NCBI RefSeq assembly: GCF_023074185.1
Contig: NZ_JADPKY010000094.1
Coordinates: 62,001 to 126,000, forward strand
DNA: 64,000 nucleotides
Reading direction: 5' to 3'
DNA from: Bradyrhizobium sp. 132
GTDB lineage: Bacteria; Pseudomonadota; Alphaproteobacteria; Rhizobiales; Xanthobacteraceae
Below the pieces are notes generated by a model that was not told the origin of the DNA, searched no databases, and saw nothing but the letters and a program-made list of their open reading frames with translations. This document shows, piece by piece, positions 18,991-28,159 of the stretch. The first letter of the stretch is position 1, and each line of letters opens with the position of its first letter. The translations under genes and the position numbers were made by a program.

Positions 18991-19719
18991 GTGCCTGATG
19001 TCACGACTCTGATGCTGCTGAGCGTTGCCGTGTTCGCCGGTGCCTTCGTCTCCGGGCTCTCGGGTTTTGCTTTCTCGGCGGTGGCGGGTGCCATTCTGCT
19101 CAGGGTTTTTCAGCCGCTCGAAGCCGTGCCGCTGATGATGGCGTGCAGCATCGGCGTGCAGGCCACCAATCTGTGGGCACTTCGGCGCAACATCCGCTGG
19201 GAGGGCAGTCTAATGCTGATCGTCGGCGGATTGATCGGCGTTCCCATCGCGGTCTCGCTGTTGCAGTCCGCGGACACGCATCTCCTCCGGCGCGGCTTCG
19301 GCATCATCGTCGCGCTCTATGCCGCTTACATGCTGCTGCGGCCGACGCTGGTGACGGCCGGCGCGGCGGTCGGGCGGCATTGGGTCGCTTTGATCGGGTT
19401 TGGAGGAGGGCTGGTCGGCGGGCTGACCGCGATGCCCGGCGCGATCCCGACGATCTGGTGCGACATGCGCGGCATGCCCAAGAGCGAGCAGCGCGGGCTG
19501 GTGCAGCCGTTCATCGCCGTGATGCAGCTGTTCGCGATCGTCCTGCTGGTCGGACACCAGGACCTCTCGTCAAAAGTCTTCGTCGACCTCGCGGTCAGCC
19601 TGCCGGCGCTGTTCGCAGGTTCCGCGCTCGGCGTGATCGCCTTCCACAGGGTCAACGAGACGGTCTTTCGCAAGACCGTGCTCGTGCTGTTGTTGCTCTC
19701 GGGGATTTCCCTGGTCTAG
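18991..19719 (+). CDS. sulfite exporter TauE/SafE family permease
   Basis: A 242-aa membrane protein with about eight hydrophobic segments and the family repeats (FVSGLSGFAFSAVAGAIL near the N-terminus; IGFGGGLVGGLTAMPGAIPT in the middle). TauE/SafE members move sulfonates, sulfite or organic anions across the inner membrane. GTG 18991 is preceded by GGAGGG 7-12 bases upstream; longer starts would run through the previous ORF. Its stop shares a CTAG palindrome with the stop of the convergent RND permease (19716-19719). Confidence 0.88.
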   Translation: MPDVTTLMLLSVAVFAGAFVSGLSGFAFSAVAGAILLRVFQPLEAVPLMMACSIGVQATNLWALRRNIRWEGSLMLIVGGLIGVPIAVSLLQSADTHLLRRGFGIIVALYAAYMLLRPTLVTAGAAVGRHWVALIGFGGGLVGGLTAMPGAIPTIWCDMRGMPKSEQRGLVQPFIAVMQLFAIVLLVGHQDLSSKVFVDLAVSLPALFAGSALGVIAFHRVNETVFRKTVLVLLLLSGISLV

Positions 19720-22700
19720 TGCCCGACGGTTTGCACCGGCGCCGCGCTGGTGTCGCTGCCGTGATGCGTCAGCGGCTTCATGCCGGTAACGGTCCGCAGC
19801 AGCACATAGAACACCGGTGTCAGGAACAGGCCGAACACGGTAACGCCGATCATCCCGGAGAACACGGCGACGCCCATGGCACGCCGCATCTCCGAGCCCG
19901 CGCCGGTCGAGAGCACCAGCGGCAGGACGCCCATGATGAACGCCATCGACGTCATCAGGATCGGGCGCAGTCGTAAGCGACTCGCCTCGATTGCAGCCCG
20001 GATCGGCGTACGGCCTGCGAATTCGAGCTCCCGCGCGAATTCGACGATCAGGATCGCGTTCTTGGCCGAGAGTCCGACCAGCACGATCAAGCCGATCTGG
20101 GTGAAGACGTTGTTGTCGCCCTTGGAGATCCAGACGCCGAACATCGCGGCCAGCAGGCCCATCGGCACGATCATGATGATCGAGAGCGGCAAGGTCAGGC
20201 TCTCATAGAGCGCGGCCAGCACCAGGAACACCAGCAGGATCGCCAGCGGGAACACCCAGAGGCCGGAATTGCCGGCGATGAACTCCTGATAGGTCAGGTC
20301 GGTCCATTCGAAGGCAAAGCCGGGCGGCAATGTCTCCGCCGCAATCCGCGTCGCGACTTCCTGCGCCTGGCCGGAAGAGAATCCGGGCGCAGCCGCCGCG
20401 TTGATGTCGGAGGACAGGAAGCCGTTGTAGCGGATCGCGCGTTCAGGGCCTGCGCTCTGGCGGATCGTCATGAGCGCCGACAGCGGCACCATGTCGCCGG
20501 AGGACGAGCGCACCTTCAACTGCCTGATGTCGTCAGCCCGCGCGCGGAAAGGCGCATCGGCCTGGACGTAGACCGAATAGGTGCGGCCGAATTTGTTGAA
20601 GTCGTTGACGTAGTAGGAACCGAGGTAGATCTGGAGCGTGTTGAACACCTCCGTCACGGGAACGCCGAGCTGGAGCGCCTTGGTGCGGTCGATGTCGGCA
20701 AAGAGCTGGGGCACGTTGACCTGGAAGCTCGAGAACACGCCGGCGATCTCCGGCGCCTTCTGCATCGCGGCTACGAACGCGTTGGTCGCCTCGTTCAGAG
20801 CCTCGTAGCCGAGACCGGCGCGATCCTCGATCTGCAGCTTGAAGCCGCCAATGGTGCCGAGTCCGTTGACCGGCGGCGGCGGGAACATGGCGATGAAGGC
20901 TTCCTGGATCCCGGCGTACTTCTTGTTGAGGTCGGCGGCGATTGCATTTCCGCTCAGCGATGCACCTTTGCGCTCCTCGAACGGCTTCAGCGTCGAGAAC
21001 ACGATGCCGGCGTTGGAGGAGTTGGTGAAGCCCGAGATCGACAGGCCCGGGAATGCCACCGAGCTCTCGACGCCGGGCTGGGTCAGCGCAATGTCGCTCA
21101 TCTTGCGGATCACATCTTCGGTGCGGTCGAGCGTTGCACCATCAGGCAGACGCGAGAAGCCGACCAGATATTGCTTGTCCTGACCCGGCACGAAGCCGCT
21201 CGGGACCTGCTGGAACAGCAAGGCAGTCACGCCGACCAGGACCACATAGAGGCCCATCACGGCGGCCTTGCCTGAGATCACTTTGGTGACGGTGCCGCTG
21301 TAATTCTCCGACGAGCGTGTGAACGCTTTGTTGAAGCCGCGGAAGAACCAGCCGAGGCCCTTTTCCATGATGATCGTCAGCCGGTCCTTCGGCTCGTTGT
21401 GACCCCTAAGCAGCAAGGCCGACAGCGCCGGCGACAGCGTTAGCGAGTTGACCGCGGAGATCACGGTCGAGATCGCGATCGTCAGCGCGAACTGCTTGTA
21501 GAACTGTCCGGTGAGGCCGGAGATGAAGGCGAGCGGCACGAACACGGCGATCAGCACCATCGCGATCGCGATGATCGGGCCGGACACCTCGCGCATCGCC
21601 TGATAGGTCGCATCGCGCGGCGACAATCCACCCTCGATGTTGCGCTCGACGTTTTCGACCACGACGATGGCGTCGTCAACGACGATGCCGATCGCGAGCA
21701 CCAGGCCGAACAGGCTCAGCGCGTTGATGGAGAATCCGAACACGTGCATCACGGCGAAGGTGCCGACGATCGAGACGGGCACCGCCAGCAGCGGAATGAT
21801 CGAGGCGCGCCAGGTCTGGAGGAACAGGATCACCACCAGCACCACCAGCGCGATCGCCTCCAGCAGCGTGTGGATCACAGCCTCGATCGAGGAGCGCACG
21901 AACTGGGTGGGGTCGTAGACGATCTGGTAGGACACGCCTTCCGGCATGTTCTTCTTGATCTCGGCCATGGTGGCGCGAACGTGGTCGGAAATCTCGAGCG
22001 CATTGGAGCCGGGCGCCTGGAAGATCGGGATCGCCACCGCCTGCTTGTTGTCGAGCAGCGAACGAAGGCCGTATTGGGAGGCGCCGAGCTCGATGCGCGC
22101 CACGTCGCGCAGCCGCACCACCTCGCCATGGGTGCCGGTCTTGACCACGATGTCGCCGAACTGCTCCTCGTTCGCAAGCCGCCCTTCGGCATTGACGGAG
22201 AGTTGCAGGTCGATGCCCTTGACGTTGGGGGAAGAGCCGACCACGCCGGCGGCGGCCTCGACGTTCTGCGCCTGGATCGACTTGACGATATCGCTTGCGG
22301 TCAGGCCGTGCTCGGCGGCCTTCTGCGGATCGACCCAGATCCGCATCGAATAATCGCCGGCGCCGTAGAGCTGGACGTCGCCGACGCCGTCGATCCGCGC
22401 CAGCCGGTCCTTGACGTTGAGCACGGCGTAGTTGCGCAAATACGTCATGTCGTAGCGGTTGTTCGGAGACAGCAGATGCACGACCATGGTGAGGTCGGGC
22501 GATGACTTCTTGGTGGTGATGCCGAGCTGGCGCACCACGGCGGGCAGGCGCGGCTCGGCCTGCTGCACGCGGTTCTGCACCAGCTGCGTCGCCTTGTCAG
22601 GATCGGTGCCGAGCCGAAACGTCACCGTCAGCGTCATCGCGCCGTCGGTGGTCGCCTGGCTCGACATGTAGAGCATGTTCTCGACGCCGTTGATCTGCTC

Positions 22701-22904
22701 CTCGATTGGCGTCGCTACCGTCTCCGCGATCACCTTCGGATTGGCGCCGGGATAGGTCGCACGCACCAGCACCGAGGGCGGCACGACGTCGGGGTATTCC
22801 GAGATCGGCATCGCGAACAGCGAGATCAGGCCGGCGAGGAAGATCAGGACCGACAGCACGCCGGCGAAAATCGGACGATCGATGAAGAACTTTGAGAGAT
22901 TCAT
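19716..22904 (-). CDS. RND multidrug efflux permease (HAE1 family, AcrB-like)
   Basis: A full-length 1062-aa HAE1-type RND pump. It has an N-terminal transmembrane helix (FFIDRPIFAGVLSVLIFLAG), a first large periplasmic loop, and TM4 with GIVVDDAIVVVENVER, where the paired Asp residues form the proton relay. The duplicated second half ends before VGHA-like residues. The adaptor gene lies directly upstream (152 bases) and a TetR regulator beyond that, so this is a regulated adaptor-permease pair. No outer-membrane TolC-like gene follows, so a shared channel must be used. Confidence 0.95.
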   Translation of the reverse strand: MNLSKFFIDRPIFAGVLSVLIFLAGLISLFAMPISEYPDVVPPSVLVRATYPGANPKVIAETVATPIEEQINGVENMLYMSSQATTDGAMTLTVTFRLGTDPDKATQLVQNRVQQAEPRLPAVVRQLGITTKKSSPDLTMVVHLLSPNNRYDMTYLRNYAVLNVKDRLARIDGVGDVQLYGAGDYSMRIWVDPQKAAEHGLTASDIVKSIQAQNVEAAAGVVGSSPNVKGIDLQLSVNAEGRLANEEQFGDIVVKTGTHGEVVRLRDVARIELGASQYGLRSLLDNKQAVAIPIFQAPGSNALEISDHVRATMAEIKKNMPEGVSYQIVYDPTQFVRSSIEAVIHTLLEAIALVVLVVILFLQTWRASIIPLLAVPVSIVGTFAVMHVFGFSINALSLFGLVLAIGIVVDDAIVVVENVERNIEGGLSPRDATYQAMREVSGPIIAIAMVLIAVFVPLAFISGLTGQFYKQFALTIAISTVISAVNSLTLSPALSALLLRGHNEPKDRLTIIMEKGLGWFFRGFNKAFTRSSENYSGTVTKVISGKAAVMGLYVVLVGVTALLFQQVPSGFVPGQDKQYLVGFSRLPDGATLDRTEDVIRKMSDIALTQPGVESSVAFPGLSISGFTNSSNAGIVFSTLKPFEERKGASLSGNAIAADLNKKYAGIQEAFIAMFPPPPVNGLGTIGGFKLQIEDRAGLGYEALNEATNAFVAAMQKAPEIAGVFSSFQVNVPQLFADIDRTKALQLGVPVTEVFNTLQIYLGSYYVNDFNKFGRTYSVYVQADAPFRARADDIRQLKVRSSSGDMVPLSALMTIRQSAGPERAIRYNGFLSSDINAAAAPGFSSGQAQEVATRIAAETLPPGFAFEWTDLTYQEFIAGNSGLWVFPLAILLVFLVLAALYESLTLPLSIIMIVPMGLLAAMFGVWISKGDNNVFTQIGLIVLVGLSAKNAILIVEFARELEFAGRTPIRAAIEASRLRLRPILMTSMAFIMGVLPLVLSTGAGSEMRRAMGVAVFSGMIGVTVFGLFLTPVFYVLLRTVTGMKPLTHHGSDTSAAPVQTVGH

Positions 22905-22948
22905 GGCCTTGCCCCTGCGCGAGAGACGACTGTCCCGTCATCCCTAGG

Positions 22949-23048
22949 CGCGGGCAAAGCCCGCGAACCCGGAATTGAGAAGTGATGTCCTGGTAGTTCA
23001 ACGATTTCGTCATTCCGGTTCGCGCTGCCCGCGCGCTCCGGAATGACG
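22949..23048. repeat. intergenic palindromic element between RND adaptor and permease
   Basis: Two hairpins occupy the adaptor-permease gap. The first is CGCGGGC/GCCCGCG with an AAA loop (22949-22965). The second has perfect 11-bp arms CGTCATTCCGG (23008-23018) and CCGGAATGACG (23038-23048). TCATTCCGG-type palindromes recur between genes in Bradyrhizobium genomes, which I recall without a database check. Within an operon they may adjust the ratio of adaptor to permease mRNA. Confidence 0.75.
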
Positions 23049-23055
23049 GAGAACG

Positions 23056-24312
23056 CTAACGCTGCACGACGTCCTGGTTGCTGTGGTTGGATGCCTGCTG
23101 CGGCCCGCGCGCACCCATCGCCGCAATCTCCGTCTTGAGCAGGGCACCCGGCCGCACGCGCTGCAGGCCGTTGACGATGATGCGGTCGCCGGTCTTCAGC
23201 CCCGCCGTGACGATACGCAAGCCGTCGACGGAGCCGCCGAGCGTGATCGGCCGGTAGACTGCACGGCTGTCGTCGCCGACCGCCATCACGAACTTCTTGT
23301 CCTGGTCGGTGCCGATCGCGCGCTCGTCGATCATCACCAGCGTCTGCTGTTTCGGCTGGCCCATGCGCACGCGGGCGAACTGGCCGGGGATGAGACGCCC
23401 GTCCTCGTTCTGGAACACCGCGCGGACACGGATGGTGCCGCTCTGGCCGTTGACCTGGTTGTCGATGAGCTGGATGTGGCCCTTCGCCGACAAGTCACCC
23501 GAGGTCGCCATCGCAACCGGGATCTGGTCGAGCTTGCCGCGCTGGCCGGAAGCATCCGCGATCGAGTTCAGCGCACGCAGCACGACCTCTTCATCCGCAT
23601 CGAACGACGCGTAGATCGGATTGACCGAGACCAGCGAGGTCAGGACCGGGGAGGCGGTGCCGGCGGCGACGAGATTGCCGACGGTGATCTCGATCTTGCC
23701 GACGCGGCCGTCCACGGGGGCGCGCACCTCGGTGTAGTCGAGATTGAGCTTTGCGGTCTGAAGCGTTGCTTCGGCCGCCTTCACATTGGCGATGGCTTCG
23801 CGGTTGGCGTTCTCACGCTGGTCGTAGTCGCGCCGCGTGACCACGGCGTTGCCGACGAGCTGCGCGCCGCGCTCGAGCTCACTCTGGGTGAACACGACGC
23901 GGGCTTTCGCCGCCTCGAGCTGCGCGTTGGCCTTGTCGACCTCCGCCGCGTAAGGCGCCGGGTCGATCTTGAACAGGATGTCACCGGCCTTCACCAGCGT
24001 GCCTTCGGTGAAGTTGGTCGACATGATCGCGCCTGCCACGCGCGGGCGAAGCTCGACGCGGTTGATGGCCTCCAGACGGCCGGAAAAGTCGTCCCACAGC
24101 ACGGTCTGCCGCGGCTCGATCATCGCGACGGTGACGGAGACGGCTTGCTCGGCCGCGGCGGCCGTTGCCGTCGCCTGGGCTGAACGGAAGTAGTGGCCGG
24201 TCGCGATCGATCCGGCCACGGCGAGGGTGCCCACGATGGCGACACCGCCAAGGAGGCGGCGAAAACGGCCGGTGCGGACGGTATTTTGGGCAGAATTTTG
24301 GGAGGGATGCAT
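23056..24312 (-). CDS. RND efflux periplasmic adaptor (membrane fusion protein)
   Basis: A 418-aa adaptor with an N-terminal signal/anchor helix (LLGGVAIVGTLAVAGSIATG). It has a lipoyl half-domain (RVELRPRVAGAIMSTNFTEG), an alpha-hairpin (about 105-175), the second lipoyl half (YTEVRAPVDGRVGKIEITVG) and a C-terminal beta-barrel/membrane-proximal domain (PGQFARVRMG, ITLGGSVDGLRIVTAGLKTG). It couples the RND permease to an outer-membrane channel. The start has GGAG about 10 bases upstream. A palindromic candidate operator lies 17-32 bases upstream of the start. Confidence 0.94.
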   Translation of the reverse strand: MHPSQNSAQNTVRTGRFRRLLGGVAIVGTLAVAGSIATGHYFRSAQATATAAAAEQAVSVTVAMIEPRQTVLWDDFSGRLEAINRVELRPRVAGAIMSTNFTEGTLVKAGDILFKIDPAPYAAEVDKANAQLEAAKARVVFTQSELERGAQLVGNAVVTRRDYDQRENANREAIANVKAAEATLQTAKLNLDYTEVRAPVDGRVGKIEITVGNLVAAGTASPVLTSLVSVNPIYASFDADEEVVLRALNSIADASGQRGKLDQIPVAMATSGDLSAKGHIQLIDNQVNGQSGTIRVRAVFQNEDGRLIPGQFARVRMGQPKQQTLVMIDERAIGTDQDKKFVMAVGDDSRAVYRPITLGGSVDGLRIVTAGLKTGDRIIVNGLQRVRPGALLKTEIAAMGARGPQQASNHSNQDVVQR

Positions 24313-24328
24313 TTGCGCGCTCCAGATA

Positions 24329-24413
24329 TGTAGTGTTCGCTACAGATGTGGAGCTGGATGCCGCAGTGCAAGATACTTATGTACCATTCACTAAGAAAAT
24401 TGTAGCGGCCTAC
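24329..24413. promoter_or_regulatory. candidate TetR operators in the RND/TetR divergent region
   Basis: Two related sites lie in the AT-richer gap between the adaptor and the TetR gene. Site 1 (24329-24344) is TGTAGTG-TT-CGCTACA, with 7-bp half sites and one mismatch. Site 2 (24401-24413) contains TGTAGCG and an inverted GTAG/CTAC pair. The half-site TGTAGCG appears in both, on opposite strands. Position and symmetry fit autoregulation by the adjacent TetR protein; this is inference. Confidence 0.5.
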
Positions 24414-24512
24414 CGCAAGAATTGGAAGACGGCAGGAAAATAAAGCTAGAACAACTAGATAGGATTTGGCGTTAGTCTCCGGCAGACGGCGAATTCCGAG
24501 GAGAACAGGCAC

Positions 24513-25118
24513 ATGGGCATGGGACGCCCCCGCGAATTCGACGCCGAGACGGCGTTGGACCAGGCGATGGAAGTGTTTTGGCGCCATGGCTATGAGGGCG
24601 CCACGATTGCCCAGCTCACCGAGGCCATGGGCATCAATCCTCCGAGCCTTTACGCTTGTTTCGGCAACAAAGAGGGCCTGCTGAAAGCCGCGCTCGACCG
24701 CTACACCAAACTGCGCGGCGTCTGGATGGACGAGGTGGTGGCAGCGCCGACCGCCCGCGAGGTCGCCGAGCGGATGCTGACGGGCATCGCCGACAGGCAG
24801 ACCGATCCCGCCAATCCGCCGGGCTGCCTGCTTGTGCAAGGCGGCATCGCCTGCGGCACTGGATCAGAAAGCGTCCCCTTCGAGCTCGCCACCCGTCGCG
24901 CCCAGAACGAGGACCAGCTCCGCGACCGTTTTGTTCGCGCCAAGGCCGAAGGCGACCTCAAGCCGACCTCAGATCCTGCCGCGCTCGCGCGCTATGTCTC
25001 GGCGGTGTCCGTCGGCATGGGCGTGATGGCGTCTTCGGGCTCCGACCGCGAGGCGTTGCAGCAGGTAGCGAGTGTCGCCGTGCAGGCGGTCGAAGCGCAG
25101 TCGGCCGACGGAAAGTGA
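24513..25118 (+). CDS. TetR/AcrR family transcriptional regulator
   Basis: A 201-aa repressor. The N-terminal TetR HTH (about 10-55) shows ALDQAMEVFWRHGYEGATIA, followed by LTEAMGINPPSLYACFGNKE; the C-terminal ligand domain resembles TetR_C_16-type members (CLLVQGGIACG). It is divergent from the RND adaptor-permease operon across 200 bases, the classical arrangement for a local repressor. The start at 24513 has GAGGAGAA 8-15 bases upstream. Confidence 0.93.
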   Translation: MGMGRPREFDAETALDQAMEVFWRHGYEGATIAQLTEAMGINPPSLYACFGNKEGLLKAALDRYTKLRGVWMDEVVAAPTAREVAERMLTGIADRQTDPANPPGCLLVQGGIACGTGSESVPFELATRRAQNEDQLRDRFVRAKAEGDLKPTSDPAALARYVSAVSVGMGVMASSGSDREALQQVASVAVQAVEAQSADGK

Positions 25119-25247
25119 TGTCTGCCCGCGTCGCGGCCTCACTCATCTCGCGGATTGCGTAGCAGGCAGCGGTGGTGGCGGGACGAAGCCGCAGAATTCG
25201 CGTTCGAGCAATTCGACGAGATTGCCGCCGCGGTTCCACGCATGCGA

Positions 25248-26830
25248 TCAAACTCTCTCCCGAATTCCTGCAAATCTCTGCCATCTACCAAAGGTAGATT
25301 GCTCCCGGTGAAGCGTGGTCAACAACGCGTCTTGCAAGAAGTTCTGCAGGCGTCAGGGCCCGCTTCCGACAATGAAATGGGAGTTACGCCATGCAGCATC
25401 TGCCGAACGATACCTTCGACGTCCTGCTCGACCAGTTTGGTCAAATCAAGACCGTGTACGGAGACCCCGGCTTTCCCGCAGCCAAGGACGTCTGGGGCGG
25501 CAACGACACCGTGACGGCGACGGTCGCCGCGCTCAATGCAAAACTCACGATCTTCGGCGATGACCACACGATGTTGCTTGGTCACTCGCAAGGCGGAAAC
25601 GACACGCTCATCGCGGACATCGGTGGCGGCTGGAATACCGCCCTCGTGGTGGGAGATACCCAGGCGATGATCGACGACACCAAGGGCGGCAATGACACCA
25701 TCGTCGCGGATGCCGGCCGCACCGTCTATACGACGATCTCGGCCTTCGGCGATGCCGCTGGCGACATGTCGGGCAACGCGCAAGGCGGCAATGACGACAT
25801 TACCGGCTCGGTCGCGTGGCGCGGCGGCGCCAACCTGTTTGCCGGCGACACCGGCGGTTCCATGATAGACACCTCGCGCGGCGGCAACGACATACTCGAT
25901 GTCAGCCTGCTCACGATGGACGGAGGGGCGACTGTAAGCGGTGACGCCATCGGTTCCCTGAGGGGTCTCGCGCATGGCGGCAACGACAACTTGACCATAA
26001 CCTTGAACGGCGACAGCGCCATCTCAGGCGGAACCTTGTTCGGGGATTCGGCGGAATCCCTGATGGATTTCGCCCAGGGCGGCGACGATGTGCTCACCGC
26101 CAAGCTCGACGGACAGTACACGAATGCCGTTTCGCAGATGTATGGCGATGCGTCCACCATGGTGGGCAATTCCCATGGCGGCAACGACATCCTCAATGGC
26201 GGCGCGGGCCGCGATTTCATGTATGGCGACGCGCGAATCTATGAACCGGCAACACCAGGCTCGATCACCGGCGGCATCGATACGCTGAACGGCGGAGCCG
26301 GCGACGACCGGATGTGGGGAGGCGGAAACAGCGACATCTTCACCTTCAACACCGGCTCCGGCAACGACACGATCGTCGACTTCGATCAGGGCAACAAGGC
26401 CATCGGCAGCACGGCGGTGGAACATGACTTGATCGACGTACAGAACTACGGCTTTGCAGACTGGACCGCACTGTCGAGCCTGATCCGCGACAACGCCGCC
26501 GGCGATGCCGTGATCCATCTCTCCGCCAACGATTCGGTCACGCTCGACGGCGTCCATGCCGCGAGCCTGCATCCGACCGACTTCATCATCTGACGAAGTT
26601 GAATCAAAAGCGGCGGTGTTGCTCCGCAAAGCGCCGGGCGACATCGGGATTGCGACGGCACGCCGCGAGTTCCACCAATCTTCATCGCAATCAAACTCTA
26701 TCCCGGATTCCTGCAAATTTCCGCCGTCTACCGAAAGTAGATTCGTCACGGTGAAGCGTGGTCACAGCGCGTCGCGCAAGAAGTTTGCCGGCGTCAACCC
26801 GCTTCCGACAATGAACTGGGAGTTACGCCA
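25248..26830. repeat. duplicated upstream segments of the RTX-like tandem pair
   Basis: The 140 bases before copy 1 (from about 25248, ATCAAACTCT) and before copy 2 (from about 26692, same start) are clearly homologous. They share CTGCAAAT, GGTGAAGCGTGGTCA and CCGCTTCCGACAATGAA in order. The period is about 1.44 kb, so promoter and gene were duplicated together. This entry spans from the first to the second upstream segment. Confidence 0.7.
25391..26593 (+). CDS. RTX-like repeat protein with long repeat period, copy 1
   Basis: A 400-aa acidic, Gly/Asn/Asp-rich protein without a signal peptide. Eight units of about 31-34 residues each begin GGND(T/I/L) and carry a GD dipeptide about 20 residues on (GDDHTM, GDTQAM, GDAAGDM, GDTGGSM, GDAIGSL and so on). 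A canonical RTX stretch follows (LNGGAGDDRMWGGGNSD). The last ~100 residues (FNTGSGNDTIVDFDQGN to HPTDFII) resemble the C-terminal module of type I secreted calcium-binding proteins. It is probably secreted, but no type I exporter is nearby. GGGAG 8-12 bases before the ATG supports the start. Confidence 0.75.
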   Translation: MQHLPNDTFDVLLDQFGQIKTVYGDPGFPAAKDVWGGNDTVTATVAALNAKLTIFGDDHTMLLGHSQGGNDTLIADIGGGWNTALVVGDTQAMIDDTKGGNDTIVADAGRTVYTTISAFGDAAGDMSGNAQGGNDDITGSVAWRGGANLFAGDTGGSMIDTSRGGNDILDVSLLTMDGGATVSGDAIGSLRGLAHGGNDNLTITLNGDSAISGGTLFGDSAESLMDFAQGGDDVLTAKLDGQYTNAVSQMYGDASTMVGNSHGGNDILNGGAGRDFMYGDARIYEPATPGSITGGIDTLNGGAGDDRMWGGGNSDIFTFNTGSGNDTIVDFDQGNKAIGSTAVEHDLIDVQNYGFADWTALSSLIRDNAAGDAVIHLSANDSVTLDGVHAASLHPTDFII

Positions 26831-28034
26831 TGCAACATCTGCCGAACGACACCATCGACGCCTGCTCGACCAGTTTGGTCAAATCGAGACCGTTAACGGA
26901 GATCCCAACTTTCCCACCGCTACGGACACCTGGGGCGGCAACGACAGCGTGACCGCAACGATCACCCAGCCCGAAGCAGAGGTCACGATCTTCGGCGACG
27001 ACAACACGACTCTACATGGCCAGTCCCACGGCGGCAACGACACGCTCACGGTCAATTTCAACTATGGCTGGAACGCCGCCCTCGTGGTCGGCGACGCCCA
27101 GGCGATGACCGACGACGCCAGGGGCGGCAACGACACCATCGATGTCGAGAACGGCTCGATGTACACCAACGTGCATGCTTTCGGCGATGTTGCTGGCGAC
27201 ATGTCGGGCAGTTCGCACGGCGGCAGTGACACCATCATCGGCGCGGTGGGTTGGCGAGACTACGACAATGTGTACGCCGGCGATGCCGGCGGTTCCATGA
27301 GCGGCACGGCGCAGGGCGGCAATGACACGCTCGACATCAGTCTGAACACCATGGAGGGCTCAGCGATAGCCAGCGGCGATGCTATCGGCTCCATCAGCGG
27401 CGATGCCATTGGCGGTAACGACAACATCACCTTCACCTTCGGCGCCAACATTGTCTGGACCGGCGGATTTGCGTACGGAGATTCGGCGACCTCACTGACC
27501 GACAATACCCAAGGGGGAGATGACATTCTCACCCTCAAGACCGGTGGCCCTGACACCCTCCAGCTTACGAACCCAGCGCTCTACGGCGATGCTCCGACCA
27601 TGTCCGGCAATGCTGATGGCGGCAACGATATCCTCACCGGCGGAGCGACCAACGATTTCCTGTATGGCGATGCGAAGGTCTATAACCCCGCGACGCCGGG
27701 CTCGATCACCGGCGGCAGGGATATCCTCAACGGCGGCACCGGCAATGACGAGCTTTCGGGCGGAGGAAACAGCGACACCTTCGTCTTCAACACCGGATCC
27801 GGTAATGACCTCATCACTGACTTCGATCAAGGCAACAAGGCGGTCGGCAGCACCGCGACCGAGCACGACCTGATCAATGTGGGTGATTATGGGTTTGCGG
27901 ACTGGACGGCGCTGTCGAGCCTGATCAGCGATAATACCGCCGGCGATGCCGTGATTCATCTGTCGGCGAGCGACACCATCACGCTGGACGGTGTTCACGC
28001 CGCCAGCCTGCACCCGACCGACTTCCTCATCTGA
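26811..28034 (+). CDS. RTX-like repeat protein with long repeat period, copy 2 (altered N-terminus)
   Basis: A tandem paralogue of copy 1, with the same eight ~32-residue GGND units, GGxGNDELSGGG nonapeptide stretch and C-terminal secretion-like module ending HPTDFLI. A one-base deletion at 26860/26861 relative to copy 1 puts the homologous ATG (26830, with GGGAG before it) out of frame. The long frame is instead reached from ATG 26811, which reads MNWELRHATSAER and lacks a good ribosome site. It may therefore be silent or poorly translated. Duplicated flanking DNA upstream shows the whole unit was copied. Confidence 0.65.
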   Translation: MNWELRHATSAERHHRRLLDQFGQIETVNGDPNFPTATDTWGGNDSVTATITQPEAEVTIFGDDNTTLHGQSHGGNDTLTVNFNYGWNAALVVGDAQAMTDDARGGNDTIDVENGSMYTNVHAFGDVAGDMSGSSHGGSDTIIGAVGWRDYDNVYAGDAGGSMSGTAQGGNDTLDISLNTMEGSAIASGDAIGSISGDAIGGNDNITFTFGANIVWTGGFAYGDSATSLTDNTQGGDDILTLKTGGPDTLQLTNPALYGDAPTMSGNADGGNDILTGGATNDFLYGDAKVYNPATPGSITGGRDILNGGTGNDELSGGGNSDTFVFNTGSGNDLITDFDQGNKAVGSTATEHDLINVGDYGFADWTALSSLISDNTAGDAVIHLSASDTITLDGVHAASLHPTDFLI

Positions 28035-28038
28035 GCGA

Positions 28039-28080
28039 GTTGCTCCGGGAGCAACCATCTTGCCCCGCCTACAGCGGGGC
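28039..28080 (+). terminator. double hairpin after RTX-like copy 2
   Basis: Five bases after the stop lie two inverted repeats. The first is GTTGCTCC/GGAGCAAC (28039-28055, very small loop). The second is GCCCCGC/GCGGGGC with a CTACA loop (28062-28080). No T-run follows, so this is a possible terminator or mRNA-stabilising structure rather than a textbook intrinsic terminator. Confidence 0.5.
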
Positions 28081-28159
28081 GAGATGCGGGTTACACTTCC
28101 TCGTCCTGGAGATCCCCTCAGCACGCGCCACTCGTCCGCTGACACCGGCGGCGGGCCGC

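Noticed and set aside
21744..22505. 253-aa plus-strand frame within the RND permease
   Set aside because: Shadow of the 1062-aa permease; no ribosome site or family resemblance.
23056..24312. Type I secretion adaptor for the RTX-like proteins
   Set aside because: The adaptor is directly coupled to an RND permease, lacks the long coiled coil of HlyD exporters, and no ABC exporter is present.
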